From positions 1 through 32,472 of IMG/VR virus record IMGVR_UViG_3300043499_000030: a stretch of 32,472 nt of DNA, one strand, 5' to 3'. This document shows, piece by piece, positions 1 through 6,976 of this stretch. How positions within the stretch are numbered: position 1 is the stretch's first letter; every line of letters begins with the position of its first letter. Under the pieces are notes generated by a model that saw nothing but the letters and a program-made list of their open reading frames with translations, was not told the DNA's origin and searched no databases. This stretch comes from a virus. A program made the translations under genes and the position numbers.

Positions 1-1
1 G

Positions 2-148
2 GTCCGCAAGGCCCCGCTCACCGCCACCGCCTCGCCGGCGGTCGCCGGCAACGCGGCGCCGGCGCCGACCGCCCGCGTGGCGGCCGGCGGCGCCACGGCG
101 GCGCCGGCTGCGACCACCGGCCAGCGCCGGCGGCCTGCCGCCAGCTGA
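2..148 (+). CDS. C-terminal end of an unknown upstream protein (partial)
   Basis: An open frame enters from the left edge and runs 48 codons to a TGA at 146-148. The visible part is almost wholly Ala, Pro, Gly, Thr and Arg and ends in a basic stretch (GQRRRPAAS). This is a disordered tail, so no family can be named. It is taken as real because it is followed within 12 bases by a strong terminator hairpin and it is co-directional with the replication genes. In DNA this GC-rich an open frame of this length can occur by chance, so the call is tentative. Confidence 0.5.
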   Translation, partial: VRKAPLTATASPAVAGNAAPAPTARVAAGGATAAPAATTGQRRRPAAS

Positions 149-159
149 TACGACCACCG

Positions 160-191
160 CCACCGGCGCCTTCGGGCGCCGGTGGTCTTTT
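160..191 (+). terminator. Intrinsic terminator with UUCG loop
   Basis: CCACCGGCGCC (160-170) and GGCGCCGGTGG (175-185) form a perfect 11-bp stem around the extra-stable tetraloop TTCG (171-174), followed by TCTTTT (186-191). It ends the upstream transcript 29 bases before the polymerase start, so the polymerase needs read-through or a promoter that is not obvious in the short gap. Confidence 0.88.
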
Positions 192-219
192 GCTCTGCTG
201 CCATCCTCGGGAGATCCCC

Positions 220-2418
220 ATGGACCGCGACCGTGATCCGGGTGCCTTCGACCTGTCCTGCATCGGCTTCGTCGACTTCGAGACGCGCGGCCAGACGCCG
301 ATCGAGGCCGGCGCCACGCGCTACGCGCTCGACGCCGACGCCATCATCTGCAGCTACGCGATCGGCGACGGCCCGATCCAGATCGCCGCCAGGAGCGATT
401 TCAGCCGGCCGCTGCTGTGGTCGGACATGCCGGCCGGTTTTCGCGCCCACAGCGAGGCTGTGGCCCGCGGCGCAGGCATCTGGGCCGCCTGGAACGCCGG
501 TTTCGACAAGGCCATCTGGAACTTCTCGACGATCGGCTGGCCCACCCTGGAGGCGCCCCAGATCATCGACGTCATGGCCCAGGCGGTTGCCTCGGGTTTT
601 CCACCGGATCTGCACATGGCTGCGGTGATGTCGGGGTCGCACCACAAGGACAAGGAAGGCAGCCGGCTGATCAAGCTGTTCTGTGCGCCCGGCGCCCAGG
701 CGACGCCCCAATCCCACCCCGAGGACTGGGCGCGGTTCTGCAGCTACGCCGGCGACGACATCGCGGCGATGCGCTCGATCTTCAAGGGCACCCGGCAGCT
801 GTCGCTCGCCGATTGGCGCGAGTATTGGGCGATGGAGCAGATCAACGAGCGCGGCGCGGTGATCGACCTGACCATGGTCGAGCACGCCGCCCGGCTGGCG
901 GTCGAGGATAAGGCCCGGTCCAAGTATGAGATCGGCAGCCTGACCGGCGGCAAGGTCGGCTCGGTCGACAAGATCGACGCGATGAAGAAGTGGCTGTGGG
1001 ACAGCTTCGACGGCGTCGGCCAGGATCTGCTGATCAAACGCGCCGAGGAGCTGAACGACGACGGCTCGATCGAGACGCCGGCCAAGCTGACGCTGACCCG
1101 CGGCCGGCTGTTACGGCTGATCGCCTACTGCGAGGACACGATCGGCCGCACCGCCGACGCCGCGGTGCTTGATCGTTACCAGCGTGCGCTGCGCGTGCTG
1201 CAGATCCGGCTGTACGGCGGCTCCAAGACGCCGGCCAAGTTCGGCCGGATGCTGCAGCAGCACGTCGATCGCCGGCTCTATGGGCAGTATGTGTTCAACG
1301 GCGCGGCGCAAACCGGGAGGGCGTCGAGCCGCGGCGTGCAGGTGCATAACCTCGCCCGCGACACCATGAAGAACGAGCGCGAGCTGCTCGACGCGATCGG
1401 CGCCGGCGCCGACTATGACACGATCGCCCGGCTCGGCCCCGACCCGGTGTCGCGCAAGCTGTCGCTGCTGATACGCCCAGCGTTCGTGCCGTGCGACGAG
1501 GACCATGTGTTCGTCTGGAGCGACTGGTCGCAGATCGAGGCCAGGATCCTGCCCTGGTCGGCCGGCGATGATCCCGGCGCCCTGGACCGGCTTGACATCT
1601 TTCGGGCCGTTGATCTCGACCCGTCAGTTCCTGATTTGTACACCCGCACCACCGCTGACATCTCGCACATCGCCATCAAGGACGTCACCAAGCCGCTGCG
1701 GCAGCGCGGCAAGGTCGCCGAGCTGGCGCTAGGATTTGGAGGGGGCGTCGGTGCGCTGCAGGCGATGGGCGCCGCCTACGGCCTGCACGTCGACGACGCC
1801 GAGGCCCGCACCATCGTCGACCGCTGGCGCAGCGCCAACCCGTGGTGCGTGAACTTCTGGGGCCGCCACGATGGCCACGGCTCGACCGGCCTGTGGGGCG
1901 CCGCCAACCGCGCCCTGGAGCAGCGCGACCCGAAGAAGCAGTACTGGGCCGGCCGCATCCACTTCCGCTTCCACCCGACCTACTTCGGCGGCTCGCTGTT
2001 GTGCGTGCTGCCGTCCGGCCGCTGCCTCGTCTACCGCGCGATCCGCTACGAGCCGGTTGAGGATCTCGACGAGGACGGCGAGCCGACCGGGCACGTCTCG
2101 CGCAAGCTGCGCTTCGCCCGCGGCTACGGTCGCAGCAAGCTGTGGCACGGCACGTTCTGCGAGAACGTCGTCCAGGCGATCGCCGCCGACTGCCTGCGCG
2201 GCACGCTGGTGCGGCTGCAGAACGAGAACTTCAAGGTGCGGCTGCACACCCATGACGAGGTGCTGCTGGAGGTGCGCCGCGAGCACGCCGAGATCACCCG
2301 GTCGCTGCTGCGCGAGGTGATGCAGCGCGGCTTTAGCTGGAGCGCCGGCCTGCCGATCATGAGCGACGAGACGGTCGCCTACTACTACACCAAGAGCGAG
2401 AAGGACCACGGGCTATGA
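220..2418 (+). CDS. Family A DNA polymerase with 3'-5' exonuclease domain
   Basis: This is the replicative phage DNA polymerase (732 aa). The N-terminal third is a DnaQ-like proofreading nuclease: motif DFE at residues 19-21, NAGFD further on (Exo II) and YAGDD (Exo III-like). The C-terminal half is a PolA-type palm and fingers domain: motif A DWSQIEAR (D435, E440), motif B RQRGKVAELALGFGGG (R494, K498) and motif C HDE (678-680). The frame is open from a TTG at 190, but the ATG at 220 is preferred because GGGAG (209-213) sits 6 bases upstream. No 5' nuclease domain is present, as usual for phage enzymes of this type. The stop overlaps the next start (ATGA), so it is translationally coupled to the 96-aa gene and the helicase. 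Confidence 0.97.
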   Translation: MDRDRDPGAFDLSCIGFVDFETRGQTPIEAGATRYALDADAIICSYAIGDGPIQIAARSDFSRPLLWSDMPAGFRAHSEAVARGAGIWAAWNAGFDKAIWNFSTIGWPTLEAPQIIDVMAQAVASGFPPDLHMAAVMSGSHHKDKEGSRLIKLFCAPGAQATPQSHPEDWARFCSYAGDDIAAMRSIFKGTRQLSLADWREYWAMEQINERGAVIDLTMVEHAARLAVEDKARSKYEIGSLTGGKVGSVDKIDAMKKWLWDSFDGVGQDLLIKRAEELNDDGSIETPAKLTLTRGRLLRLIAYCEDTIGRTADAAVLDRYQRALRVLQIRLYGGSKTPAKFGRMLQQHVDRRLYGQYVFNGAAQTGRASSRGVQVHNLARDTMKNERELLDAIGAGADYDTIARLGPDPVSRKLSLLIRPAFVPCDEDHVFVWSDWSQIEARILPWSAGDDPGALDRLDIFRAVDLDPSVPDLYTRTTADISHIAIKDVTKPLRQRGKVAELALGFGGGVGALQAMGAAYGLHVDDAEARTIVDRWRSANPWCVNFWGRHDGHGSTGLWGAANRALEQRDPKKQYWAGRIHFRFHPTYFGGSLLCVLPSGRCLVYRAIRYEPVEDLDEDGEPTGHVSRKLRFARGYGRSKLWHGTFCENVVQAIAADCLRGTLVRLQNENFKVRLHTHDEVLLEVRREHAEITRSLLREVMQRGFSWSAGLPIMSDETVAYYYTKSEKDHGL

Positions 2419-2705
2419 GATACCCGGCACGCATCCCCAAGGACGTCTGCGACAGGTTCGAGGAGCTGGCCTTCGAGGCCCGCAAGGCCGGCGTCGAGCG
2501 CTACTCCGCACGCACCATCTTGGAGCGGATCCGCTGGCACTACGACATCGACAAAGGCGTGCGTGAGTTCAAATGCAATGATCACTGGTCGCCGTTCCTG
2601 GCGCGTTGGTTTCTGAAGAAGCACCCGCGCTGGACCGGCTTCTTCGAGCTGCGTGAGCGCAACGAGCAGGGCGTGGGGAGGAATTGGAATGAGATCGACA
2701 TCTGA
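2415..2705 (+). CDS. Small conserved phage protein of unknown function
   Basis: A 96-aa, mostly helical, Arg/Trp-rich protein. It starts in an ATGA overlap with the polymerase stop and ends inside the helicase start region (helicase ATG at 2689), so it sits in the middle of a coupled three-gene run. Visible features are an amphipathic first half (ICD-like pattern EELAFEARKAG), then RYSARTILERIRWHYDID and a second half with WSPFLARWFLKKHP. I recall similar short proteins in phages and plasmids without an assigned role. The spacing of aromatic and basic residues would fit nucleic-acid binding, but that is a guess; context only suggests a part in replication. Confidence 0.85.
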   Translation: MRYPARIPKDVCDRFEELAFEARKAGVERYSARTILERIRWHYDIDKGVREFKCNDHWSPFLARWFLKKHPRWTGFFELRERNEQGVGRNWNEIDI

Positions 2706-4062
2706 GCTGCGGCCATACCAGCAGCGCCTGATCAGCCACCTGTACGAGCACGATGAGGCGCTCTGTATTGTCAGACCCGGCGGCGGCAAGACCGTGGTCG
2801 CGCTGACCGCGATCGGCGAGCTGCGCCGCGACGAGGTGATCCGCCACGCCCTGGTGCTGGCGCCCAAGCGCGTCGCCCGCAAGGTCTGGCCCGACGAGGT
2901 GCGCGAGTGGGCGCACGTCCGCGGCTTGCATTATCAGGTGCTGACCGGCGGCCCGGCCAAGCGCAAGGCGATGCTCGACGTCGCCTACCAGTACGACCTG
3001 ACCATCTGCGGCCTCGACGTGGTGCCCTGGCTGATCGAGAACCTGCCGGACGAGGCCGACCACCCGATCTACGACCTGCTGGTGATCGACGAGGTGTCAC
3101 GCTTACGCAACCCGACCGGCGTCCGCGCCAAGGCGCTGGCCAAGGTGGCGAACCGCTGGGGCATGGTCTGGGGCCTGTCCGGCACACTGCGGCCGTCCGG
3201 CGTCGAGGATCTGTTCATGCCGGCCCGTGTCGTCACCCGCGGCAAGCTGTGGGGGCGCTCGTTCTACCAGTGGCGCAAGGAGCACTTCTATCCGCTCGAC
3301 TTCCACGGCTACACCTGGGCGCCGTTCCCCGGCGCCGAGGACAAGCTCAACGCCGCGATCGCGCCGCTCACCGCGACCGTCGCCGAGGGCGAGCTGATCC
3401 AGCCTGAGCCGCAGATCATCTTCGACCGGGTCGAGCTGCCGGCCGCCGCCCGCCGGCAGTACGACGACATGCACAAGCGCCTGTTCGCCGGCGTCAGCGA
3501 TCGTGCCGTGCTGGCGTCGAGCGCCGCGGTCGCCACCGGCAAGATGGCGCAGATCGCCAACGGCTTCATCTACGACAACGGCATCACGCTGGCGGTGCAT
3601 GACGAGAAGCGCGAATGGCTGCAGGACATCATCGAGGACGCCGCCGGGCCGACGCTGCTGATCTACGAGTACCTGCAGGATCTGGCGCTGATGCAGGAGC
3701 TGCTGCCGGACCTGCCCTACCTCGGCGCCGGCGTCGGCGATCGCGAAGCGAACTGCCACATCGACAACTGGAACGCCGGCCGCCTGCCGTTCATGGGCCT
3801 GCACCCGGCCTCGGGCGGCCACGGCCTGAACCTGCAGCACGGCGGCGCCGACATGGCCTGGATGTCGCCGACGTGGTCGCCGGAATACTGGGACCAGACC
3901 ATCGCCCGGCTCAATCGCTCAGGGCAGAAGCGTCAGGTGATGGTGCGGGTCTGCGTCGCCACCGGCACGGTCGACGAGATGAAGCTCGATCGGGTCTACA
4001 ACAAGATGTCGGCGCAGGAGGCGTTCGAGGCCTACCTGCGCCAATGGCATGCGTCGACCTAG
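2689..4062 (+). CDS. SNF2/DEAD-like superfamily 2 helicase
   Basis: A 457-aa ATPase/helicase, expected to unwind or remodel DNA beside the phage polymerase. The N-terminal RecA lobe has a Walker A motif PGGGKT (K34), a DEVS box in LLVIDEVSRLRN (D134, E135) and a motif III-like GLSGTLRPSG. The C-terminal lobe has HPASGGHGLNLQ and the motif VI signature QTIARLNRSGQ, whose ARLxRxGQ form is typical of SNF2-type proteins. The frame is open upstream, but ATG 2689 has an excellent GGGGAGGAA site (2675-2683) at 5-base spacing and overlaps the end of the 96-aa gene. Its TAG overlaps the TAG of the opposite-strand regulator in a CTAG. No extra nuclease domain is visible. Confidence 0.94.
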   Translation: MRSTSELRPYQQRLISHLYEHDEALCIVRPGGGKTVVALTAIGELRRDEVIRHALVLAPKRVARKVWPDEVREWAHVRGLHYQVLTGGPAKRKAMLDVAYQYDLTICGLDVVPWLIENLPDEADHPIYDLLVIDEVSRLRNPTGVRAKALAKVANRWGMVWGLSGTLRPSGVEDLFMPARVVTRGKLWGRSFYQWRKEHFYPLDFHGYTWAPFPGAEDKLNAAIAPLTATVAEGELIQPEPQIIFDRVELPAAARRQYDDMHKRLFAGVSDRAVLASSAAVATGKMAQIANGFIYDNGITLAVHDEKREWLQDIIEDAAGPTLLIYEYLQDLALMQELLPDLPYLGAGVGDREANCHIDNWNAGRLPFMGLHPASGGHGLNLQHGGADMAWMSPTWSPEYWDQTIARLNRSGQKRQVMVRVCVATGTVDEMKLDRVYNKMSAQEAFEAYLRQWHAST

Positions 4063-4295
4063 CGTTGCGCCCGCCGACGTTTCGGCTTGGCGCCCTTCAT
4101 CGGCCACAGGCTGTCGGGCGCCGACAGGCCCATCTTCTTCAGCCGGCCCTGCAGCGTGACGTAGGTCGCCGCCGGGAAGCGATCGGTGGTGCGCCAGCCG
4201 GACACCACCTTGGCAGTTGTCCCCAGCATGGTGGCCACCTTCTGGCCGCCGCCGAGCACGTCGATCACGATACGGGTTGATGGTAGCATGGTCAT
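4059..4295 (-). CDS. Small Cro-like HTH regulator (carph-isopro type)
   Basis: A 78-aa basic protein. The pattern VIDVLGGGQKVATMLGTT, then KVVSGWR and a following FPAATYVTLQ is that of the short HTH domain often called carph-isopro: LGG, a small-residue helix, then W as the end of the recognition helix. The C-terminal tail (KPKRRRAQR) is strongly basic. It is the only - strand gene within the early module and stands divergently from the 4388 gene, which is the usual place of a Cro/CI-like switch protein. Two in-frame ATGs (4295 and 4289) are possible; no strong RBS is seen for either. It probably binds the DNA between itself and 4388 (see the TTATTCGGA pair); that target is inferred. Confidence 0.8.
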   Translation of the reverse strand: MTMLPSTRIVIDVLGGGQKVATMLGTTAKVVSGWRTTDRFPAATYVTLQGRLKKMGLSAPDSLWPMKGAKPKRRRAQR

Positions 4296-4310
4296 GAGTT
4301 GTTCACCGTG

Positions 4311-4363
4311 TCTGAGTTATTCGGAACGCGAGCGTTGCCCGTCCAGATTATTCGGACTAGCCT
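4311..4363. promoter_or_regulatory. Candidate operator/promoter region with two TTATTCGGA repeats
   Basis: TTATTCGGA occurs at 4317-4325 and again at 4348-4356, start to start 31 bp (about three helical turns), in the only AT-richer stretch of this divergent intergenic region. For + transcription a weak -35/-10 pair can be placed at TTGCCC (4335-4340) and TAGCCT (4358-4363) with 17-bp spacing, putting the second repeat in the spacer. The first copy is flanked GTT...AAC. A small HTH gene starts 16 bases to the left and a + gene 25 bases to the right, so a shared operator is the natural reading. The repeats are seen; the binding and the promoter are inferred. Confidence 0.55.
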
Positions 4364-4387
4364 GCTGCCGTCAACGAGGAGGACACA

Positions 4388-4468
4388 ATGATGCTGATGG
4401 GTGAGATCACCGTGGCGCTGCTGACGCTCGCCATCCTGTGCCTGCTGCTGCCGGCAGGTGTGCGATGA
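4388..4468 (+). CDS. 26-residue single-pass membrane peptide
   Basis: A very short gene with a strong ribosome site, GAGGAGG (4376-4382), 5 bases before ATG 4388. The peptide starts MMLMGEITVALL and is almost wholly hydrophobic (TVALLTLAILCLLLPAG), ending in VR, so it should form one transmembrane helix with the basic residue at the C-terminus. Its TGA overlaps the next start (ATGATGA), a coupling typical of real phage genes. It is the first gene after the candidate regulator/operator region. Function unknown: small early membrane peptides in phages can affect host membrane proteins or superinfection, but nothing here decides that. Confidence 0.7.
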   Translation: MMLMGEITVALLTLAILCLLLPAGVR

Positions 4469-4767
4469 TGACCAGGGAGGAACGCGACGCCTGCGTCGCC
4501 GAGATGCGCGAGCGCAAGCGCCTGATCGAGATCGCCTGGATCCTGCTGATCCGGGCCAAGGCGCCGGACGGCGCCAGCGCCGGCGAGGTGCGGATGGTGC
4601 GCTATGCGTTCTTCCAGGGCGCCCAGGCGGTGCTCGACGTCATGCGCAAGGCGGCCGAGGCGCCCAAGGGCGTCGGCATCAGGGTGATCGCCGAGCTGGA
4701 GCGCGAGCTGAAGGCCGAGGCCGACACCAACCGGGCCGAGCGGGCCGAGGCCAACCGGCCCACTTGA
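4465..4767 (+). CDS. Hypothetical helical protein
   Basis: A 100-aa charged protein that begins at ATG 4465 inside the stop of the preceding peptide (a second ATG follows at 4468). The frame is open further upstream, but this start gives the coupled junction. The sequence is Glu/Arg/Ala-rich: an N-terminal helix EERDACVAEMRERKRLIE, a hydrophobic patch IAWILLIRAK, a middle with VRYAFFQGAQAVLDVM, and a charged tail of AE and RAE repeats. It looks like a helical bundle of unknown role; I recognise no family. The next promoter (TTGACA) overlaps its stop codon. Confidence 0.75.
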   Translation: MMTREERDACVAEMRERKRLIEIAWILLIRAKAPDGASAGEVRMVRYAFFQGAQAVLDVMRKAAEAPKGVGIRVIAELERELKAEADTNRAERAEANRPT

Positions 4768-4792
4768 CAGGGGGGACGAGCTGGCCTAGAAA
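4764..4792 (+). promoter_or_regulatory. Sigma70-type promoter TTGACA-N17-TAGAAA
   Basis: A perfect -35 hexamer TTGACA (4764-4769) is followed after exactly 17 bp by TAGAAA (4787-4792, 4 of 6 to consensus). Transcription would start near 4799, giving a leader of about 19 bases with GGAG at 4807-4810 and the ATG of the zinc-finger gene at 4818. The -35 overlaps the TGA of the preceding gene. The fit of hexamers, spacer and distance to the gene makes this the best promoter candidate in the window. Confidence 0.75.
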
Positions 4793-4817
4793 CCGTGCAT
4801 CACAACGGAGACGACAG

Positions 4818-5708
4818 ATGAACTTCCCAGACAGCGACGACCTCGACGCCCTCTTCACCGCCACCGGCCCGGCCGCTTCGCCGGCCGGCCGCACGCCGCC
4901 GGCTTCGTACAAGCCGGCGTTCACCGAGAAGTGCGCCAAGTGCAACGGCACCGGCAAGTTCATCACGCCGCGCGGCCATGTGTTCGGCAAGTGCTTCGCC
5001 TGCGACGGCGCCGGCTCCAAGACGTTCGCCACCTCGCGCGGCACCCGCGTCAAGGCCAAGGCGCAGCGCGAGGCCCGCCAGGACGCCGAGCGCGTCGAGA
5101 ACGCCACCGCGTTCAAGGACGAGAACCCGAACGAGTGGGCCTGGATGCTGGCGACGGCGCCACGCTGGCAGCTGATCCAATCGTTCCTCGAAGCGATCAC
5201 CAAGTGGGGCAGCCTCACCGATCGACAGCTGGAGGTGGTGCGCAACGGTATGCTGCGCGACGCCGATCGCGCCGCCGCCAAGGTCACCGCGGCGCCGGCG
5301 GTCGAGGCGGCCGGCGTCGATCGGCTCAAGGCGGCGTTCGACACCGCGGCCGCCTACACCGCAGCCAAGGCCAAGGGCCTCAAGGTCAAGTCGCCGCGCA
5401 TCACGCTCAACGGCGTCACCATCAAGCCGGCCAAGGCACACAGCCGCAACCCCGGCGGGCTGTACGCCTACGATCCCGAGGGCGACTACCTCGGCAAGAT
5501 CGTCGACGGCCGCTTCTTCGCGGTCGCCACCTGCACCGACAAGCAGAAGGCCGACGTCGTCGCCTTCGTCTCGAACCCGGACCCGGCGCAGGCCGCCAAG
5601 GTGTATGGCCAGGAGACGGGCATCTGCTGCGTCTGCAACGCCACGCTGCGCTCGGAGTGGCGGCTGCGCGGCATCGGCCCGATCTGCGCCGAGAAGTTCG
5701 GGTGGTAG
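4818..5708 (+). CDS. DnaJ-type zinc-finger and DUF6011-like protein
   Basis: A 296-aa protein with two zinc-binding regions. Near the N-terminus, CAKCNGTGKF and, after about 14 residues, CFACDGAGSK are two CxxCxGxG units as in the DnaJ zinc finger. The C-terminus, CCVCNATLR followed by RGIGPICAEKFGW, matches the short Cys-rich DUF6011 pattern (CxxC...GIGPxCA). The middle has a lysine-rich linker and a stretch around NPNEWAWMLATAPRW resembling helical regions of other phage early proteins. Start ATG 4818 follows GGAG by 7 bases and is served by its own promoter. The frame continues open upstream through the previous gene, which is an artefact of GC-rich DNA. Role unknown, probably nucleic-acid or protein binding during replication. 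Confidence 0.88.
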   Translation: MNFPDSDDLDALFTATGPAASPAGRTPPASYKPAFTEKCAKCNGTGKFITPRGHVFGKCFACDGAGSKTFATSRGTRVKAKAQREARQDAERVENATAFKDENPNEWAWMLATAPRWQLIQSFLEAITKWGSLTDRQLEVVRNGMLRDADRAAAKVTAAPAVEAAGVDRLKAAFDTAAAYTAAKAKGLKVKSPRITLNGVTIKPAKAHSRNPGGLYAYDPEGDYLGKIVDGRFFAVATCTDKQKADVVAFVSNPDPAQAAKVYGQETGICCVCNATLRSEWRLRGIGPICAEKFGW

Positions 5709-5710
5709 TG

Positions 5711-6157
5711 ATGCAGGTCATCATCACAGACGGCGGCCGCGGCGCCAGTGCCCGCGGCCGCGGCCGGGCCACCGGCGACTGCGTCGCCCGCTCGGTGGCG
5801 ATCGCCTCAGGCCGCCCCTACTGGGAGGTCTACGACCGCCTCGCGCAGGGCACCGGCACGCAGCGGCGCAGCAAGCGCACCGGCAAGCGCGGCTTCACCG
5901 CCGACCACGGCATCAACACCCGGCGCCGGTGGTTCAAGGATTACATGGCCGAGCTGGGCTTCACCTGGGTGCCGACCATGGGCATCGGCACCGGCTGCCG
6001 GGTCCACCTGCGCAGCGGCGAGCTGCCGATGGGCCGGCTGGTGGTGTCAGTCAGTAAGCACGCCACCGCGGTGATCGACGGGGTGATCTTCGACACGCAT
6101 GATCCGAGCCGCGGCGGCACCCGCTGCGTCTATGGCTACTACAAGCTGAAGGATTGA
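5711..6157 (+). CDS. Small phage protein with papain-like Cys/His arrangement
   Basis: A 148-aa protein starting two bases after the previous stop. After a Gly/Arg-rich start comes GDCVARSVAIASG (Cys24 at the head of a helix), then YWEVYDRL; near the end come VSVSKHATAVIDG (His117) and VIFDTHDPS (Asp128). A conserved Cys on a helix followed by a His and an Asp on strands is the layout of papain-like (C39/NlpC-like) cysteine peptidases or amidases, and I recall short phage proteins of this pattern with no proven role. The active site is inferred, not demonstrated. It is the last gene of the early run and is followed by a strong terminator. Confidence 0.82.
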   Translation: MQVIITDGGRGASARGRGRATGDCVARSVAIASGRPYWEVYDRLAQGTGTQRRSKRTGKRGFTADHGINTRRRWFKDYMAELGFTWVPTMGIGTGCRVHLRSGELPMGRLVVSVSKHATAVIDGVIFDTHDPSRGGTRCVYGYYKLKD

Positions 6158-6163
6158 CGCGGA

Positions 6164-6199
6164 AACGCCCGGCAGGAGGGCCGCTCACTGCCGGGCGTT
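6164..6199. terminator. Terminator hairpin between convergent modules
   Basis: ACGCCCGGCAG (6165-6175) and CTGCCGGGCGT (6188-6198) pair perfectly, with one more A-T pair outside, around a 12-base loop. It lies 6 bases after the stop of the last + gene. On the + strand the tail is only TTCTAC; on the - strand the hairpin is followed by TTTCC. It therefore could stop both the early + transcript and the late - transcript, although neither U-tract is strong. Confidence 0.72.
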
Positions 6200-6386
6200 C
6201 TACGCTTGGACGCAACGCTGACGCAACGTAACGTCGGTGCTCGTTCATCACAACGGAGCGGGGCGACCATAAGGCCGGCGCCGGCGCCGGTCAAATGTTC
6301 CCCGACGCGGGTTGCCAGCACAACCGAGTGCGCTGGTCTAACGAGCAGGCTTAACCGGAGTAGCGCCCGGCCCGCACTAACCGCCG
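6200..6386. other. Non-coding gap between convergent modules
   Basis: No supported gene is seen here. The stretch holds two GACGCAACG copies 11 bp apart (6209-6217, 6220-6228), a 13-bp copy (6246-6258) of the leader found at 4798-4810, and a 16-bp perfect palindrome CCGGCGCCGGCGCCGG (6275-6290). I could not fold any part into a tRNA. The open frames crossing it have no RBS and a composition unlike the true genes. Confidence 0.6.
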
Positions 6387-6548
6387 CTAATCGTTGTCGC
6401 CGGTGCCCATCAGCAGATCGATACCATTGACGGTGATGGTCAGCTCGACCCCGTCCGGGATCTCCAGCGAGATCTTCACCACCGGCACATACTCCACACC
6501 GCGATCGGACGGCTCAGTCGGTGCCGGTTCGTCGTCGGGGCCGCTCAT
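6387..6548 (-). CDS. Small acidic hypothetical protein
   Basis: A 53-aa acidic protein, last gene of the - strand operon. The frame is open upstream, but the ATG at 6548 overlaps the stop of the preceding gene (ATGA) and is clearly the coupled start. The first 20 residues are Pro/Asp/Glu-rich (MSGPDDEPAPTEPSDRG) and the rest alternates hydrophobic and polar residues (VVKISLEIPDGVELTITVNG), suggesting a small beta structure. No family is recognised. Its place behind the small membrane genes does not reveal a role. Confidence 0.7.
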   Translation of the reverse strand: MSGPDDEPAPTEPSDRGVEYVPVVKISLEIPDGVELTITVNGIDLLMGTGDND

Positions 6549-6718
6549 GCGCGAATGGCGAACCCGAAGGCGTGCCAGCCGAGCAGGAACAGCAGGATGA
6601 AGATCAACACGCTGTTGGCGTGGACCCAGGGGTATTGCCCTGGCCCGTACACCGAGCCGATCCAGCTGATGAACCACAGCAGCATCAGGATCCAGAAGAT
6701 CAGGCCGATCGTCATCAT
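6545..6718 (-). CDS. Two-helix membrane protein, candidate holin
   Basis: A 57-aa protein with two hydrophobic segments: residues about 3-24 (IGLIFWILMLLWFISWI) and about 37-55 (VLIFILLFLLGWHAFGFA), separated by a short polar turn VYGPGQYPWVHAN. GAGGAGG lies just upstream of ATG 6718 (a second ATG follows directly). Size, two helices and location next to a lipoprotein and another one-helix gene at the end of the late operon fit a small holin. I see no family signature that proves it, and no endolysin gene is adjacent, so this is an inference from context. Confidence 0.72.
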   Translation of the reverse strand: MMTIGLIFWILMLLWFISWIGSVYGPGQYPWVHANSVLIFILLFLLGWHAFGFAIRA

Positions 6719-6725
6719 CGCCTCC

Positions 6726-6794
6726 TCAAAGGTCGCGCACGTCGATGCAGCTATACCAGAAACGGTGCCACGCCCTGCCGTAGTACGGAAGCAT
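6726..6794 (-). CDS. Possible 22-residue peptide
   Basis: A short frame begins at an ATG at 6794, six bases after a GAGGAG sequence, and ends with a TGA that overlaps the RBS of the next gene. The peptide is aromatic and basic (MLPYYGRAWHRFWYS). An ATG six bases earlier (6800) overlaps the stop of the lipoprotein gene. It fills an otherwise empty 78-base gap in a densely packed operon, which favours it being real, but so short a frame can be chance. Confidence 0.38.
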   Translation of the reverse strand: MLPYYGRAWHRFWYSCIDVRDL

Positions 6795-6796
6795 CG

Positions 6797-6976
6797 TCAT
6801 CTCCTCACGGCGCAGCGTTCGATCTGCAGCAGGCTCCGCGCCATGTTGCGGCAGGCGATCTCGGCGTTGATCGCGTCGACCTCGGCGCGAGTGTAGATCT
6901 CGCGGATGCCGACGCGCCGCTCTTCGTAGCAGCCCGACAGCGCGATCGCCGCCAGCATGGTGGCGAGCCACCTCAC
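6797..6976 (-). CDS. Small lipoprotein, candidate outer-membrane spanin
   Basis: A 59-aa frame starting at a GTG that overlaps the stop of the preceding gene (GTGA), with an in-frame ATG six codons later. The N-terminus RWLATMLAAIALSGC is a lipoprotein signal with lipobox LSGC; processing would leave a mature peptide of about 44 residues starting at Cys16. The mature part is charged and helical (EVDAINAEIACRNMARSLL) with two further cysteines. Small lipoproteins in phage lysis cassettes are usually o-spanins that help break the outer membrane. The neighbours here are two small membrane proteins, which supports that reading, but it lacks the Pro-rich composition of classical Rz1. Confidence 0.72.
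   Translation of the reverse strand: MRWLATMLAAIALSGCYEERRVGIREIYTRAEVDAINAEIACRNMARSLLQIERCAVRR

Noticed and set aside
4798-6258. The 13-bp repeat CATCACAACGGAG as a regulatory signal
   Set aside because: A few 13-base matches are expected by chance in a window of this size. It is kept only as a minor note in the gap entry and not as a separate feature.
6200-6386. A tRNA or short + gene (6206-6430) in the gap between modules
   Set aside because: No cloverleaf with a T-loop GTTCRA pattern could be drawn, and the open frame has no RBS and ends inside a real - strand gene.
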